64,000 nucleotides of DNA, from contig JACPOC010000041.1 in the NCBI GenBank assembly GCA_016185125.1, positions 62,001 through 126,000 of the forward strand, written 5' to 3'. The first letter of the stretch is position 1; each line of letters opens with the position of its first letter. Below the pieces are notes generated by a model that was not told where the DNA came from, did not search any database, and saw nothing but the letters and a program-made list of their open reading frames with translations. Positions 27,089 to 36,677 of this stretch are shown here, one piece after another. The stretch comes from Bacteroidota bacterium (lineage in GTDB: Bacteria > Bacteroidota > Bacteroidia > B-17B0 > Aurantibacillaceae). The translations under genes and the position numbers were made by a program.

Positions 27089-28335
27089 TCACTTTTTAAT
27101 ATTTTAGCCAATTGGCTGTAATTTTTTTCAGCTGAATAATTATCAAGATAATATTTTCTTGCTTGTTGCCTCTTGATCATTTTAGCATCATTACTTAATT
27201 TATGGTGCGATTCAATTAGGTCAGCCACATTTTTAGGGTCAAAATCCTTTTCGATTAAATATCCGGTTTCCTTATTTACTATTTCAGAAACTCCGCCAAC
27301 ACTTGGCGCAATAGCCGGTATTCCAAAGCTGATGGCTTCCATGATCGATACGGGTATTCCTTCAGTGGAACTTGTATTAATGAACAAGTCTACTTGATGT
27401 GTTTGATAATAAGTAATTATATCTTTATTATTTTTATGACCCATCCAATTGAAGGTCACATTTGCAGGTAAATTTTCTGCAGACTTAAGTATAGATTCTT
27501 TTAATTCTCCGTCACCAAAATGCAGCCATTCAACTTGCAAGTGCGTATGTTTTAATATATCAATGATCAGATGCACCCTTTTATATGTTTGAAAGGCAGA
27601 GCATGAAACCAGCCTAAAAAAAGGTAATTGTTCCTCTTTGTTCAAGCCATTATCAATAACTCCGAGACGACAAACTGTAACTTTTGACGTATCAATTTTA
27701 TTTGCATTAAGTAAATGGTTCATCCCGTTCGTGGAAATTGCCAGTACTTTATTTATCTGCTTTAATTGGAACCTTCTGAACTGAAAGAAAAAATCGGGCT
27801 CTGTATGTTGCTCTTCATACACATCCATGCCATGAATCCTGGTATATAAATTTATTTGTCCGCGCTTCTTTTTAACCAGACTAAGTGTGAGTGTCCATTG
27901 ATTAAACCAATAAGAGTAACAGATGAGTTTTTCTGTACTTATTTTGTTCAGTTCATTTACTAAAGCCTGCCCGGATGAAATTTTATGGGTGATATTATTG
28001 AGAGTATTAAAAAACTGACTGAGATACTTAACCCTGTTTTCAGAAAATAGCAATTCCAAAAAATAAATACCTCCTATTAACGGAAACTTTGACATTAGAA
28101 TTTTGATGCGATTATACGGCTTAAAAATATTACAACGTATTATTTTCACATTTGAGGGAAGAATGAATTGCGGTTCTGAATCCAGATTCTGCATTGGAAA
28201 AAGGGAAATACAACTAAATTTTTCAGAAAGACGCATTACTTCATCATATAAAAACACTTCTTCTTTACCTAAAGGAAAATTGATCGTAAAAATGCAAAGA
28301 TGGTCTTTAGCAATCTCCATTGTAAATAAACTCAA
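27076..28335 (-). CDS. GT4 glycosyltransferase
   Basis: The protein has 419 residues from the first Met. A second Met five codons later (start at 28320) fits better, because LCIFTINFPLGKEEVFLYDE then begins at the usual distance and the overlap with the upstream gene falls from 29 to 14 bases. GT4 features include RIHGMDVYEEQ, SCSAFQTYKRVHLIIDIL, WLHFGDGELK and the donor site SSTEGIPVSIMEAISFGIPA. It is paralogous to 21475-22689. The substrate is unknown. Confidence 0.88.
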   Translation of the reverse strand: MSLFTMEIAKDHLCIFTINFPLGKEEVFLYDEVMRLSEKFSCISLFPMQNLDSEPQFILPSNVKIIRCNIFKPYNRIKILMSKFPLIGGIYFLELLFSENRVKYLSQFFNTLNNITHKISSGQALVNELNKISTEKLICYSYWFNQWTLTLSLVKKKRGQINLYTRIHGMDVYEEQHTEPDFFFQFRRFQLKQINKVLAISTNGMNHLLNANKIDTSKVTVCRLGVIDNGLNKEEQLPFFRLVSCSAFQTYKRVHLIIDILKHTHLQVEWLHFGDGELKESILKSAENLPANVTFNWMGHKNNKDIITYYQTHQVDLFINTSSTEGIPVSIMEAISFGIPAIAPSVGGVSEIVNKETGYLIEKDFDPKNVADLIESHHKLSNDAKMIKRQQARKYYLDNYSAEKNYSQLAKILKSECAE

Positions 28336-29824
28336 TTTTGAATCCTGAAGAAGAGGTCAACCCTTTTGGGAACTTCTTATCTATGATACAATAGTTAGAT
28401 ACCGTATTATTAGTCATCAGAGTGAAAAACAAATATTCTTGGATATTATTGAAGCAAAGTAAATGACCCGGATTTAATTTTTTTGCTTCATTAATTAAAT
28501 ATTTTTTTATAGTCGGCAGATCTGAAACATATAATTCCTTATTAAATTCCGGAGCCGAAAGGGTTACATTTATCTCTTTGGCCGAATAGCGATTATAAGT
28601 TCCAAGAGTTGATATACATATTATTGCAAAATAAATAGACAAAAAAACGCAGTGAGCATTTTTCTTAAAATCAATCTGCGTTACTAACAGGTAAAAACAG
28701 GGTACCGAAAATAAAGTATACCTCAAATCCAATGAGGTAAAATGTTTAGACATCACCATCATTGCCAAAGCACTTATATTGGAACATATAACCAAAAGCC
28801 ACAAAAGCAAATATCTTTCCTCTTTTAAAATTTTTCTATACTGTATGAAAAACAAAATAACAGGAAACAAAAACAATACATAGAAAAGGGAGAAAGGGAT
28901 AATTTTAAGGCCCATGCCATTGGCAAAGCCTACCATTGAAAAGATCCCCGCGTAAAAGGTAAATACATATTTTGACACTGAAAGTATAATGTTTTTACCG
29001 TTAAAACTGTTTTCTAAATCTGCCACAGAATTTACAGAACTCTGAATTCCTGAATTTCCTTTTTGCATATTTGATATGCCGTTTTTATTAAGATACAAAA
29101 GAACGATACTTACCAAGCCAAAAATCAGGAAGGTTAAAAAAATAGTTTTAAAAAAAACGGAGTGTTCTTTTCTTTTTAATAAAGCAAAAATAAAGAACGC
29201 GAAGAAAATATAATAAGTTAAAAAATGACTAAAAAAGGCGGCAATACACAAAAATAGTATGACTATATAATATTTTCTATTAAATGGATTTTGATATGCT
29301 TTTATAAAATAGTAAATAGTAATCAGGATTAAAAGAGTAGTAAAACCATAAGTCCGGATGAAACCTCCACCATACATTAAGAAAACCGGGCTAATACATA
29401 ATAATGCGCAGGACAACAGTGCGGATGTTTTATTGAGTTGGAGACGCTGACCTATGGCAAACAACACAAGGATACTCAAGCAATCGCATAAGGAGGTGAA
29501 AAACCGGAAAGAAAAATCGCCCGGGCCAAACACATCTACCCAAAAGGAAAGGACAAGATTAAAAAAATAACTGTTTCCATTATCTCCGCTATTTGCACAT
29601 TGCCATAAACGTTCCTCTATCCCCCTACCTGTTAAATCTTTTGTTGTAAAGGTTTCATTGATTGGCATGTTTCCATAAACAGGCAAACCAACGGTCGTAC
29701 TCACGCTAATCAGTTCATCGCAATTATTAAAATAAGAGCGTGTCTGAGCATAAAAGAGGCGGAGTAGCATCGCGAAAACGATTATGACAATTAAAACAAT
29801 TTTATGAGTAGCCGGAATTTTCAA
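28307..29824 (-). CDS. GT-C type glycosyltransferase-like membrane protein (ArnT/PMT-like)
   Basis: This 505-residue protein has about ten to eleven membrane segments. An extracytoplasmic loop near the N-terminus contains RSYFNNCDELISVSTTVGLP, where the acidic pair after NNC is in the position of the GT-C catalytic Asp/Glu. Hydrophobic segments rich in Phe and Tyr follow, and the C-terminus is a short soluble tail. Such enzymes use polyprenyl-phosphate sugars on the periplasmic side, so it could use the product of the GT2 enzyme at 9280. The assignment rests on topology and the loop. Confidence 0.72.
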   Translation of the reverse strand: MKIPATHKIVLIVIIVFAMLLRLFYAQTRSYFNNCDELISVSTTVGLPVYGNMPINETFTTKDLTGRGIEERLWQCANSGDNGNSYFFNLVLSFWVDVFGPGDFSFRFFTSLCDCLSILVLFAIGQRLQLNKTSALLSCALLCISPVFLMYGGGFIRTYGFTTLLILITIYYFIKAYQNPFNRKYYIVILFLCIAAFFSHFLTYYIFFAFFIFALLKRKEHSVFFKTIFLTFLIFGLVSIVLLYLNKNGISNMQKGNSGIQSSVNSVADLENSFNGKNIILSVSKYVFTFYAGIFSMVGFANGMGLKIIPFSLFYVLFLFPVILFFIQYRKILKEERYLLLWLLVICSNISALAMMVMSKHFTSLDLRYTLFSVPCFYLLVTQIDFKKNAHCVFLSIYFAIICISTLGTYNRYSAKEINVTLSAPEFNKELYVSDLPTIKKYLINEAKKLNPGHLLCFNNIQEYLFFTLMTNNTVSNYCIIDKKFPKGLTSSSGFKIEFIYNGDC

Positions 29825-30744
29825 CTAAAATTTAAAGATTGATTAACGCCGCCTGATCTGTTTTTTAGATAAAATAACCATAATTTAAATCCTGTAAAGA
29901 AGTCCGGGGATATTTTTAAAATATCAATCATTGACAATTTTTGATGTTTTGAAATTTTATCTGATATATAAAAACGAACCATCATTTCATCAACCTTATT
30001 GAATCTTTTCAATTGAATATCGTCCTGTCTGCCATTCATTCGCTCTTTCATATAATAAACGATCACATCAAATCCTGCCACTGATCTGAAGGATCTATTC
30101 TGATTGGAAACGGAATTCATGTTTTGTCTGTAGTAATAGAGTCGTTCAGAAACATTGGCCACCTTATATTTTAATACTATCAGACTGTACCAATAAAAAT
30201 CTTCCCATCCTATACGATCAAAATATTCATTATAATATCCTATCCTTTTAAGAATTTCCTGCCTGAACATTAAAGCGGATCCTACTATTGGTGTTCGATA
30301 ATTACTGAAATGCTCAATGATCTTTTCATGGTTCAGTGGAAAATCAAAGGTTGAAACTTCATTACCATTTTCATCAATAGTGATAACGTTCGATCCTACC
30401 GCTGATATTTCCGGATTATTTTTAAGATACTCCGTTAGCACTTTAAAGCGATTAGGAGAAGCGAGATCGTCCGCATCCTGAAATACAATAAACTCACCTT
30501 TTGCTTTCTTTAGTAAAAGATTAGAGGCTTTTAAATAGCCCTGGTTAACAGTGTTATGATAGGTAATAATGCGGGGATCTTTAAAGGAATCAATAATGGA
30601 TTTGGTTTTGTCTGTTGAACAATCATCCGCTATCAATAATTCAAATGAATTTTCCTCTTGGCTTAAAACACTTTCTATAGCCTGCTTTACATAAAGTTCA
30701 CAATTATAAGCCGGCATTATTACAGATATCAAAGGGTTCATCAT
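29821..30744 (-). CDS. family 2 glycosyltransferase
   Basis: This protein (307 residues) has the GT-A features ISVIMPAYNCELYVKQAIES, LLIADDCSTDKTK and the DxD site FQDADDLASPNRF near 90. The acceptor half has MFRQEILKRIGYYNEYFDRI and DFYWYSLIVLKY. It overlaps the downstream GT-C gene by four bases and follows the GT4 gene at 30749 by four bases. It probably adds one residue to the repeat unit at the inner membrane face. Donor and linkage are unknown. Confidence 0.92.
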   Translation of the reverse strand: MMNPLISVIMPAYNCELYVKQAIESVLSQEENSFELLIADDCSTDKTKSIIDSFKDPRIITYHNTVNQGYLKASNLLLKKAKGEFIVFQDADDLASPNRFKVLTEYLKNNPEISAVGSNVITIDENGNEVSTFDFPLNHEKIIEHFSNYRTPIVGSALMFRQEILKRIGYYNEYFDRIGWEDFYWYSLIVLKYKVANVSERLYYYRQNMNSVSNQNRSFRSVAGFDVIVYYMKERMNGRQDDIQLKRFNKVDEMMVRFYISDKISKHQKLSMIDILKISPDFFTGFKLWLFYLKNRSGGVNQSLNFS

Positions 30745-30748
30745 TATT

Positions 30749-31975
30749 TTATTTTACCGAATCCCAGAAATCATCTGTTTGCTTAATAAAATTATCAGAG
30801 TTATGCTCTTCTTTAAGAATCGATATGCCTGCTCTGCCCATTCGAAGAATTTCTTCATTGTTAAGATGCAGCATTTTTATGATGCAATCTGCCAGTCCCT
30901 TTGGAGTATCAGTTTGTGATAAAAAACCATTTACGCCGTCACGAACAAAATAGTAGGTCTGCCCTACATTTCTGGAGATGATCATATTTCCATTAGCCAT
31001 GGCTTCTGCCATTGCCAGTGAAGGAAAATTTTCGAATTCTTGCGTAGAAATATAACATTTTGAATCAGCGAAAACCGACGTGAGATCTGAAGTAAATGAT
31101 AATGAGACCAACTCAGTCAACTGATGCTCTTTAATAAACCTTATTATTTCACCTTCCAGTTCTCCTTTTCCATACATCTCCACCTTCCAGTTCCTTAGTC
31201 CCGGTATTTCTTTTGCAACAAGGTTAATGGCTTCTAAAAAGAATAGAGGATTTTTTTGAATGTCTAGTCTCCCGGCAAAAACAATACTGTTTTTTTTATT
31301 CAATAATTGCTGGTCGCTGATTAATTTTGCACTTGTAAATCTCGATTTTATAACCGTTACAGGGGGCTGTGATTTAACTATGTTATTCTTGGAAGTAAAC
31401 TCCTTAAATGCTTCGTACCATGAATACACAGCGTCAATTTTAATAGTATTAAAAAGCCTGGAATAGTTTTTGGCGCTCGCGTACGAATACTCGGGTTCAT
31501 TTTTGAAATAGTAATACGGAATTCGGCAATCCACAATATTCAATACCAGTTTAGGTCTGAAAAACGGAAATGAATCAATAAGTTTAAACAGGTAATAGTC
31601 TTTGTCTTCATATAAAGGAATATGCAGGATCTTGATATTTTGTTTTCTTAAAATATTTATAATTGAAAGACATAAGGGCAGTTCATTCAGAAATAAAAAT
31701 GCATTCTTTAATGAAGGGTAGCGCCACTGCATATCGGTTAATTGGTTTTTTCTATTTACACGTAAAGAAAATATGCTCGAAACGTGTTTTTTAAACTTTC
31801 CAATTTTAGTAAGATTACTTGTATCGTCCGTTAAAAAGATAAGTTTTCTTTTGGGTGATTGCTGATCATTATAAATTTCGAAAAAGTCGGCAAAAAAACG
31901 TTCGGCTCCACCACTGCCTGAAAGATCAGGAATGCCAATTATTAAAAATGCAACTCCTTCATGCTTCGGTGTCAT
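30749..31975 (-). CDS. GT4 glycosyltransferase
   Basis: This 408-residue protein has an N-terminal GSGGAERFFADFFEIYN glycine-rich loop typical of GT4 enzymes. Its C-terminal domain carries IVFAGRLDIQKNPLFFLEAI, WKVEMYGKGELEGEI, VSLSFTSDLTSVFADS and the donor site EFENFPSLAMAEAMANGNMI. It probably transfers a sugar to the lipid-linked precursor. Its start overlaps the stop of the amidotransferase gene at 31975 by one base, consistent with co-translation. Confidence 0.92.
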   Translation of the reverse strand: MTPKHEGVAFLIIGIPDLSGSGGAERFFADFFEIYNDQQSPKRKLIFLTDDTSNLTKIGKFKKHVSSIFSLRVNRKNQLTDMQWRYPSLKNAFLFLNELPLCLSIINILRKQNIKILHIPLYEDKDYYLFKLIDSFPFFRPKLVLNIVDCRIPYYYFKNEPEYSYASAKNYSRLFNTIKIDAVYSWYEAFKEFTSKNNIVKSQPPVTVIKSRFTSAKLISDQQLLNKKNSIVFAGRLDIQKNPLFFLEAINLVAKEIPGLRNWKVEMYGKGELEGEIIRFIKEHQLTELVSLSFTSDLTSVFADSKCYISTQEFENFPSLAMAEAMANGNMIISRNVGQTYYFVRDGVNGFLSQTDTPKGLADCIIKMLHLNNEEILRMGRAGISILKEEHNSDNFIKQTDDFWDSVK

Positions 31976-33162
31976 TATTTAGCAAGCCCCAGAGGTTTTA
32001 AAATCTTGAACTTCCAGATCATCTTTAAGCGGTATTTAAAATCATACTTGGCTCTTTCTGAATACTCATCACCATACACGGAATGCGGCACTGGTTTTTC
32101 CTTCATTATTTTATCAAATTGTTCCGGACTAAGGTCAAACTTTTTGAGTGCATAGTCCAGATCTTTCTGTTGCTCATCAAGATCATATGTTGGTTTCTTT
32201 AATTCAGCCAGTGCATCCTCCCTTGAAATATTACCTGAATTGATCAATGAAGATAAATGAGCTTTTCTCTTATCTACATTAAATTTCCGAGGTAAAATAT
32301 AGCCCTGGTAAAACCTGGTAAAAATTGATTCATGGTGTTTACCCGGAAAAGGCTTAAAACCGGTGTCTTTTATTAAGCGCTCCGTTACCTCTTTTAAATC
32401 AAAATCAACTTTATCTAAAATAGAAACGAGTTTAAATCCTTGCTTTTTATAGCGGGCTTTGTCACCCAATCTTAACCGCGGAAAATTCTTAAGGTCATTC
32501 TTTCCGAATTTTTTATTGATGTTGTATAAATTAATAAAATCAAGTTTATTTTCGTAGCACCAGTCCGCTGGTAATATTCCTTCGGTTCTGATATTATTTC
32601 CACTTAAAATCGATTTAATATTTTTTTCTTTTGCTATTTTAAAAAGCGATGCGAAAATAAGCTGGTCGGTAGGAACTTCAATATCTAACACAGATGCTTT
32701 AATATATGCCATTTGAAGATCTTTGAATTCATTCCAGTCAATTACATATGTAAACAGATCGAAGTCACAATAGCGCAGCACGCCTTCTATATTTCGATTA
32801 GCTATTTCACTGTTCCAGCCATTGTCAAAATGAACCACCAAAGGTTTTAGCCCATGGTCTTTTGCAACCAATGCCATATAAGAACTGTCCACGCCCCCGC
32901 TTAATCCAAGAAGACAATCATACTGTTGTGTTTTACCTTCTTCCTTCAGGATAGTCACCACATCTTCCAATTCTTTGTAACGAATTCCTCTTGGTCTGTC
33001 AACAGTCTCTTTAGCCAATTGTTCGTACTCGTGGCAGAAATTACAAACGCCGTTTTCATCAAAAGAGATAAGTGCCGTGGTTGTATCCATAACACATTTA
33101 GTGCATTGTTGGTAGGATTTGGAATTCAATTGTAGTCTTTTTTTTATCCGATCATATCCCAA
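31975..33162 (-). CDS. N-acetyl-sugar amidotransferase (WbpG/PseA type)
   Basis: This protein (395 residues) has cysteine pairs CTKC (20, 23) and CNFC (40, 43), the ATP loop SGGVDS at 88-93, VVHFDNGWNSE, and GKHHESIFTRFYQGYILP. It belongs to the same subgroup as the domains at 23958 and 18400. It should form an acetamidino group from an N-acetyl group with ammonia from a partner glutaminase. Its start overlaps the pseI stop by 19 bases, so its substrate could be the nonulosonic acid or a precursor, as with Campylobacter PseA. That link is an inference from position. Confidence 0.87.
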   Translation of the reverse strand: MGYDRIKKRLQLNSKSYQQCTKCVMDTTTALISFDENGVCNFCHEYEQLAKETVDRPRGIRYKELEDVVTILKEEGKTQQYDCLLGLSGGVDSSYMALVAKDHGLKPLVVHFDNGWNSEIANRNIEGVLRYCDFDLFTYVIDWNEFKDLQMAYIKASVLDIEVPTDQLIFASLFKIAKEKNIKSILSGNNIRTEGILPADWCYENKLDFINLYNINKKFGKNDLKNFPRLRLGDKARYKKQGFKLVSILDKVDFDLKEVTERLIKDTGFKPFPGKHHESIFTRFYQGYILPRKFNVDKRKAHLSSLINSGNISREDALAELKKPTYDLDEQQKDLDYALKKFDLSPEQFDKIMKEKPVPHSVYGDEYSERAKYDFKYRLKMIWKFKILKPLGLAK

Positions 33163-34187
33163 GTAAATGGCGAGCCGGCAGCAATATTTTTATTAACTTT
33201 TTTTCCTAATATTTTACTATAATATTTGGGTTCAAGTCCATTGCCCGGCCGGATGATTCTGGTATTAGATTCTGTAATAACATCACCGGCTGTCATTGAA
33301 TGAGAAACATACACCGACCGTTTAAAAAATTTAGTTTTTTCTTCGGCCTGTTGCACTCCATACTGTATTTCGCCAAGGGCCAGAAACGCTCTTTCAGTTT
33401 CGTTTACAAGGGCTTTTAACTCATGTGGTTCTAAAGAAAATGCGGAATCAACGCCTCCGTCTGCTCTGCTTAAAGTAAAATGTTTTTCAATAACCCTGGC
33501 TCCCAGCGCTATTGCAGCCACTGAAACTCCTATTCCCATTGTATGATCAGATAGACCCACAATGCATTTATGAAGATTTGCTAAATGAGGAATAGTATTT
33601 AAATTAGTATTCTCAGGTGAAGCCGGGTAGGTGCTGGTACATTTTAAAAGAATAAGATCTTTACAACCTGCATTTCTTAATACTTTCACACTTTCATCAA
33701 TATCTGCAATAGATGATACTCCTGTTGACATAATTACCGGCTTGCCTGTTCTTGCAACTTTTTCCAGTAAGGGATGATGAGTGTTTTCAAAAGATGCTAT
33801 TTTATATAGCGGAACATGGAGGTCTTCTAAAAAATCAACGGCAGTTTCATCAAAAGGTGAGCTGAAAGCAACCATTCCTTTTTCTTTAGCGCGTTCAAAT
33901 ATTCTTTTATGCCATTCCCAGGGGGTATAAGCTTCCTGATAGAGATTATAAAGTTCTTTGCCATTCCATAATGAGCCCGAATCATTGATCGTATAAGCAC
34001 CTTTCATGGTGATGGTATCGGCAGTATAGGTCTGCAGCTTAAGAGCGTGCGCGCCCGATGCGGCGGCCTGGTCAACAATTTCCAAAGCTCTGTCAATGGA
34101 TTGATTGTGGTTGCCGCTCATTTCAGCAATAATAAAAGGTTTTTGATTTAAACCAATTGTGGTGTGACCAATTTTAAAATCTCTCAT
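33144..34187 (-). CDS. pseI: pseudaminic acid synthase
   Basis: This 347-residue protein begins FKIGHTTIGLNQKPFIIAEM and has SGNHNQSIDRALEIVDQAA, then HALKLQTYTADT, DDSVKVLRN-like helices, GLSDHTMGIGVSVAAIALGA, and IEKHFTLSRADGGVDSAFSL. A C-terminal antifreeze/SAF-like domain (about 285-345) contains RSVYVSHSMTAGDVI. These are the hallmarks of the NeuB/PseI family, which condenses a 6-deoxy amino sugar with phosphoenolpyruvate. The PseB, PseC and PseF genes in the same operon favour pseudaminic over sialic or legionaminic acid. Confidence 0.92.
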   Translation of the reverse strand: MRDFKIGHTTIGLNQKPFIIAEMSGNHNQSIDRALEIVDQAAASGAHALKLQTYTADTITMKGAYTINDSGSLWNGKELYNLYQEAYTPWEWHKRIFERAKEKGMVAFSSPFDETAVDFLEDLHVPLYKIASFENTHHPLLEKVARTGKPVIMSTGVSSIADIDESVKVLRNAGCKDLILLKCTSTYPASPENTNLNTIPHLANLHKCIVGLSDHTMGIGVSVAAIALGARVIEKHFTLSRADGGVDSAFSLEPHELKALVNETERAFLALGEIQYGVQQAEEKTKFFKRSVYVSHSMTAGDVITESNTRIIRPGNGLEPKYYSKILGKKVNKNIAAGSPFTWDMIG

Positions 34188-35214
34188 TTTTTAAGATTAT
34201 CTTAATGCTATTTATACCATTTATATTTAGGGGTTCTTCATGAGAAAATCCTGCCTTTTTAAAAATGTTGATGGAAGCAATGTTGTCTGCCTTAATATAT
34301 GCAGTAATTTGATTAGTGGGATGGAGGGCAAAATAGGTTGTACAAGCTAAAACCAACATTTTTGCACCATATCCAAGGCCTCTGTATTCCGATGCAATTG
34401 AAATGCCTACTATAGTTTCATCAGAATTCTTGTTTATTCTCACTTGCCCTATTTTTTGTTTTTTTTTATTCTCAAATAAATAAAATTTAAAACTGGGATC
34501 ATTAATTTTAGATTTAAACCAATCAACATGATTGTCGTAGCTAATTGGATTCTGTTGAAAAGAGAATTTTCGGACATTGGGATCATTGGCCCAGTTATAA
34601 TAAAGATCAACGTCACTTAGTATTGCTTCTGTAATAGTTAATCGATCAAAATATGCAGTGTGTATTACAACGTCCTTTAATTCATTATTTATTGTAATGT
34701 GATTTTTAATTCTTTTTGTTTCCTCAAAACCGCTTTTTTCAAGTGCGATATATAGATGTGGTCTTATATCATAAGCATAGGTAAAAATAGAATCGAAATT
34801 TAAATACACATCCGCTATTTGCTTAATTAAAGATAAATAATTAACCCAATCTGAAATGAAAATCTCTTTGTTATGATTGCGTGAAGTTTCAGTTAAAAAA
34901 GAAATCTCGGCGGCCTTTTTTTCCCAATCAATATGTACTAAACCACCGTAGCCTATCATGTTGTCATTTTCGAAGAAGCTAAAAAGCAATTGGCTTGGGT
35001 TTTCTTGGTCAAAAAGTTTTTCAACTACATTTTTAAAATATAATTCTTGTTGCTCTTTAGTTAGCAGATTATTTTGTCTTAAAATATCTATTTGTGCGTT
35101 ACGCCACTGCATAATGATAAATTTATCTTCATCGCGAATGGGAATTAACTTATAATTTCCTTTTTCAAGGGAATTGAAACTAAGAGGTTTGTAGTTTCTA
35201 AATTTAGTTTCCAA
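34174..35214 (-). CDS. tandem GNAT acetyltransferase, PseH-like C-terminal half
   Basis: This protein (346 residues) appears to hold two GNAT domains. The first (about 15-175) contains MQWRNAQ, the central strand MIGYGGLVHIDWEKKAAEIS and LEKSGFEET. The second (about 185-340) contains YYNWANDPNVRKFSF, IGQVRI, EYRGLGYGAKMLVLA (the acetyl-CoA loop) and NIASINIFKKAGF. The second half is like the acetyltransferase domain found after PseG in fused proteins and should do the PseH step (N4-acetylation of the 4-amino altrosamine). The role of the first half is unknown. The loop for CoA binding is poor there, so it may be inactive. Confidence 0.75.
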   Translation of the reverse strand: METKFRNYKPLSFNSLEKGNYKLIPIRDEDKFIIMQWRNAQIDILRQNNLLTKEQQELYFKNVVEKLFDQENPSQLLFSFFENDNMIGYGGLVHIDWEKKAAEISFLTETSRNHNKEIFISDWVNYLSLIKQIADVYLNFDSIFTYAYDIRPHLYIALEKSGFEETKRIKNHITINNELKDVVIHTAYFDRLTITEAILSDVDLYYNWANDPNVRKFSFQQNPISYDNHVDWFKSKINDPSFKFYLFENKKKQKIGQVRINKNSDETIVGISIASEYRGLGYGAKMLVLACTTYFALHPTNQITAYIKADNIASINIFKKAGFSHEEPLNINGINSIKIILKNERF

Positions 35215-35905
35215 GACGTTCTTTATTTAGAAATTTATATTTTATTTCAGCCATAGTCCAGTCTTCAGGATTGTCAATATCTTGAGCCTCATATGCAGAC
35301 AGAAGAAGATGGCCAGTATTAGATGTAAATAATTGTTTTTGAAGTTTAAATTTTTCAACATTAAAAAAATAAAATTGCCCTGCATCGTAATAAATCGGCT
35401 CCAAGTCTTGTGAGCGTGTATTTTTATTTTCCGGCCACAACATATGAAGAGTTCCATTTTCATTTCTTAAGCCTCTTTGAATAGGGTACCCAAATTTTAA
35501 AGTGGAAATTAAGGTGTCATATTTATTTGATATAAATTTTATTTTAGCATTAACTAAATGATTTGAATTTATTAATACTGCAGTAGGATATAAACAACAG
35601 ATATATTCATAGTTATTGCCATTACTTTCAAGTTTAGAAACAACTTCTGTTAGAACTTCAGCAGTTGTGGCAAAATCATCTGATGTTTCTTCGGATCTTA
35701 GAAACGGCACTTTTGCACCATATTTTATTGCAATATTTGCAATTTCATTTGAATTTGTAGAGACAATTACCTCATCAAATATTTCAGAATTTAATGCGGT
35801 TTCGATAGCATAAGCGATAATTGGCTTTCCTAAGAATTCTTTTATATTTTTATTAGGTATTCTTTTACTACCCGCTCTTGCCGGAATTATTGCAATAGTT
35901 TTCAT
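35204..35905 (-). CDS. pseF: pseudaminic acid cytidylyltransferase
   Basis: This 233-residue protein begins TIAIIPARAGSKRIPNKNIK and has FLGKPIIAYAIETAL, DEVIVSTNSNEIANIAIKYG and RSEETSDDFATTAEVL. This is the CMP-nonulosonate synthetase family pattern, which activates the acid with CTP. The length is the short single-domain type usual for PseF and NeuA. It precedes the tandem GNAT gene with an 11-base overlap. The activated sugar would be the donor for a transferase in the locus, possibly the protein at 41278-43107. Confidence 0.9.
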   Translation of the reverse strand: MKTIAIIPARAGSKRIPNKNIKEFLGKPIIAYAIETALNSEIFDEVIVSTNSNEIANIAIKYGAKVPFLRSEETSDDFATTAEVLTEVVSKLESNGNNYEYICCLYPTAVLINSNHLVNAKIKFISNKYDTLISTLKFGYPIQRGLRNENGTLHMLWPENKNTRSQDLEPIYYDAGQFYFFNVEKFKLQKQLFTSNTGHLLLSAYEAQDIDNPEDWTMAEIKYKFLNKERLGN

Positions 35906-35930
35906 TTCAATTAAAGCCTTTAACCCTGTA

Positions 35931-36677
35931 TTAAATCCTCACTGGTTTATGAATTTTTTTTAACTCCATTTTAACGTCAAGAGGTGTGAATTGAGTAAAG
36001 TGAAATATACTTGCTGAACCCACGGCCTCAATTGTTGTCTGCGAAAATAATTCGTTGTAATGATCCATATTTCCTCCTCCACCTACTGCAATAATTGGCC
36101 TTTGTGTTAATGTAGCGACTTCGTTGATTAAAGGTATGTCAAAACCTTCCATTAAGCCGTCGTTATCTACACTCGTCACTACATATTCTCCAACACCACA
36201 CTCTTCCATTTTCCCAATAAAAGACTCTAACGAAATATCAAGGCTCAGCTTATTAAAAATTTTAAATCCACCCTCAGCTTTAATTGCATCAAGGGCTATG
36301 CTAATGCATTGTGCGCCGAAAAAATCTACGGCCTGCAAAATAAAATCTTTATCAGTAAGTGCTTTTGTTTTTATGATTACTTTATCAGCACCAATTTTCA
36401 GTAAACTATTGATGTCTGCCAACGAAGCAATTCCACCTCCAATGGCAACAGGCATGTAGCATTCTTTTATAACATCAGCAACAAGTTTTAAATTAATTTT
36501 TCGATGTTGTTCTGATGCCGAAATGTCAAGGAACACTAATTCGTCAACACCCCTACTGTTGTATACGCGAGCCGCTTGTACCGGGTTTCCAATCATTCGG
36601 GGATCAGAAAATTTTTTTGTTTTTACAAGGCCGAAGCCGTTAAAAGTTAAAATGGGTATGATTCTTGTTTTAAGCAC
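35931..36677 (-). CDS. hisF1: HisF-like ammonia-channel subunit for sugar amidotransfer (first copy)
   Basis: This protein (248 residues) is a HisF-type barrel with GNPVQAARVYNSRGVDELVF, the FLDISAS segment, and VAIGGGIAS and VGGGGNMDHYNE loops. Residue 11 is Thr in IIPILTFNG, where true HisF has the catalytic Asp of CLDV, so histidine-pathway cyclase activity is unlikely. It starts with GTG at 36677 and overlaps the hisH1 stop by eight bases, so the two are surely co-translated. It probably channels ammonia from HisH1 to an amidotransferase, most likely the one at 37276. Confidence 0.85.
   Translation of the reverse strand: MLKTRIIPILTFNGFGLVKTKKFSDPRMIGNPVQAARVYNSRGVDELVFLDISASEQHRKINLKLVADVIKECYMPVAIGGGIASLADINSLLKIGADKVIIKTKALTDKDFILQAVDFFGAQCISIALDAIKAEGGFKIFNKLSLDISLESFIGKMEECGVGEYVVTSVDNDGLMEGFDIPLINEVATLTQRPIIAVGGGGNMDHYNELFSQTTIEAVGSASIFHFTQFTPLDVKMELKKIHKPVRI

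Noticed and set aside
34174-35214. PseG-PseH fusion
   Set aside because: The N-terminal half has GNAT-like strands and lacks the GT-B-type hydrolase motifs of PseG.
35242-35463. 73-residue frame inside pseF
   Set aside because: It is a frame-shifted shadow of the PseF coding sequence.
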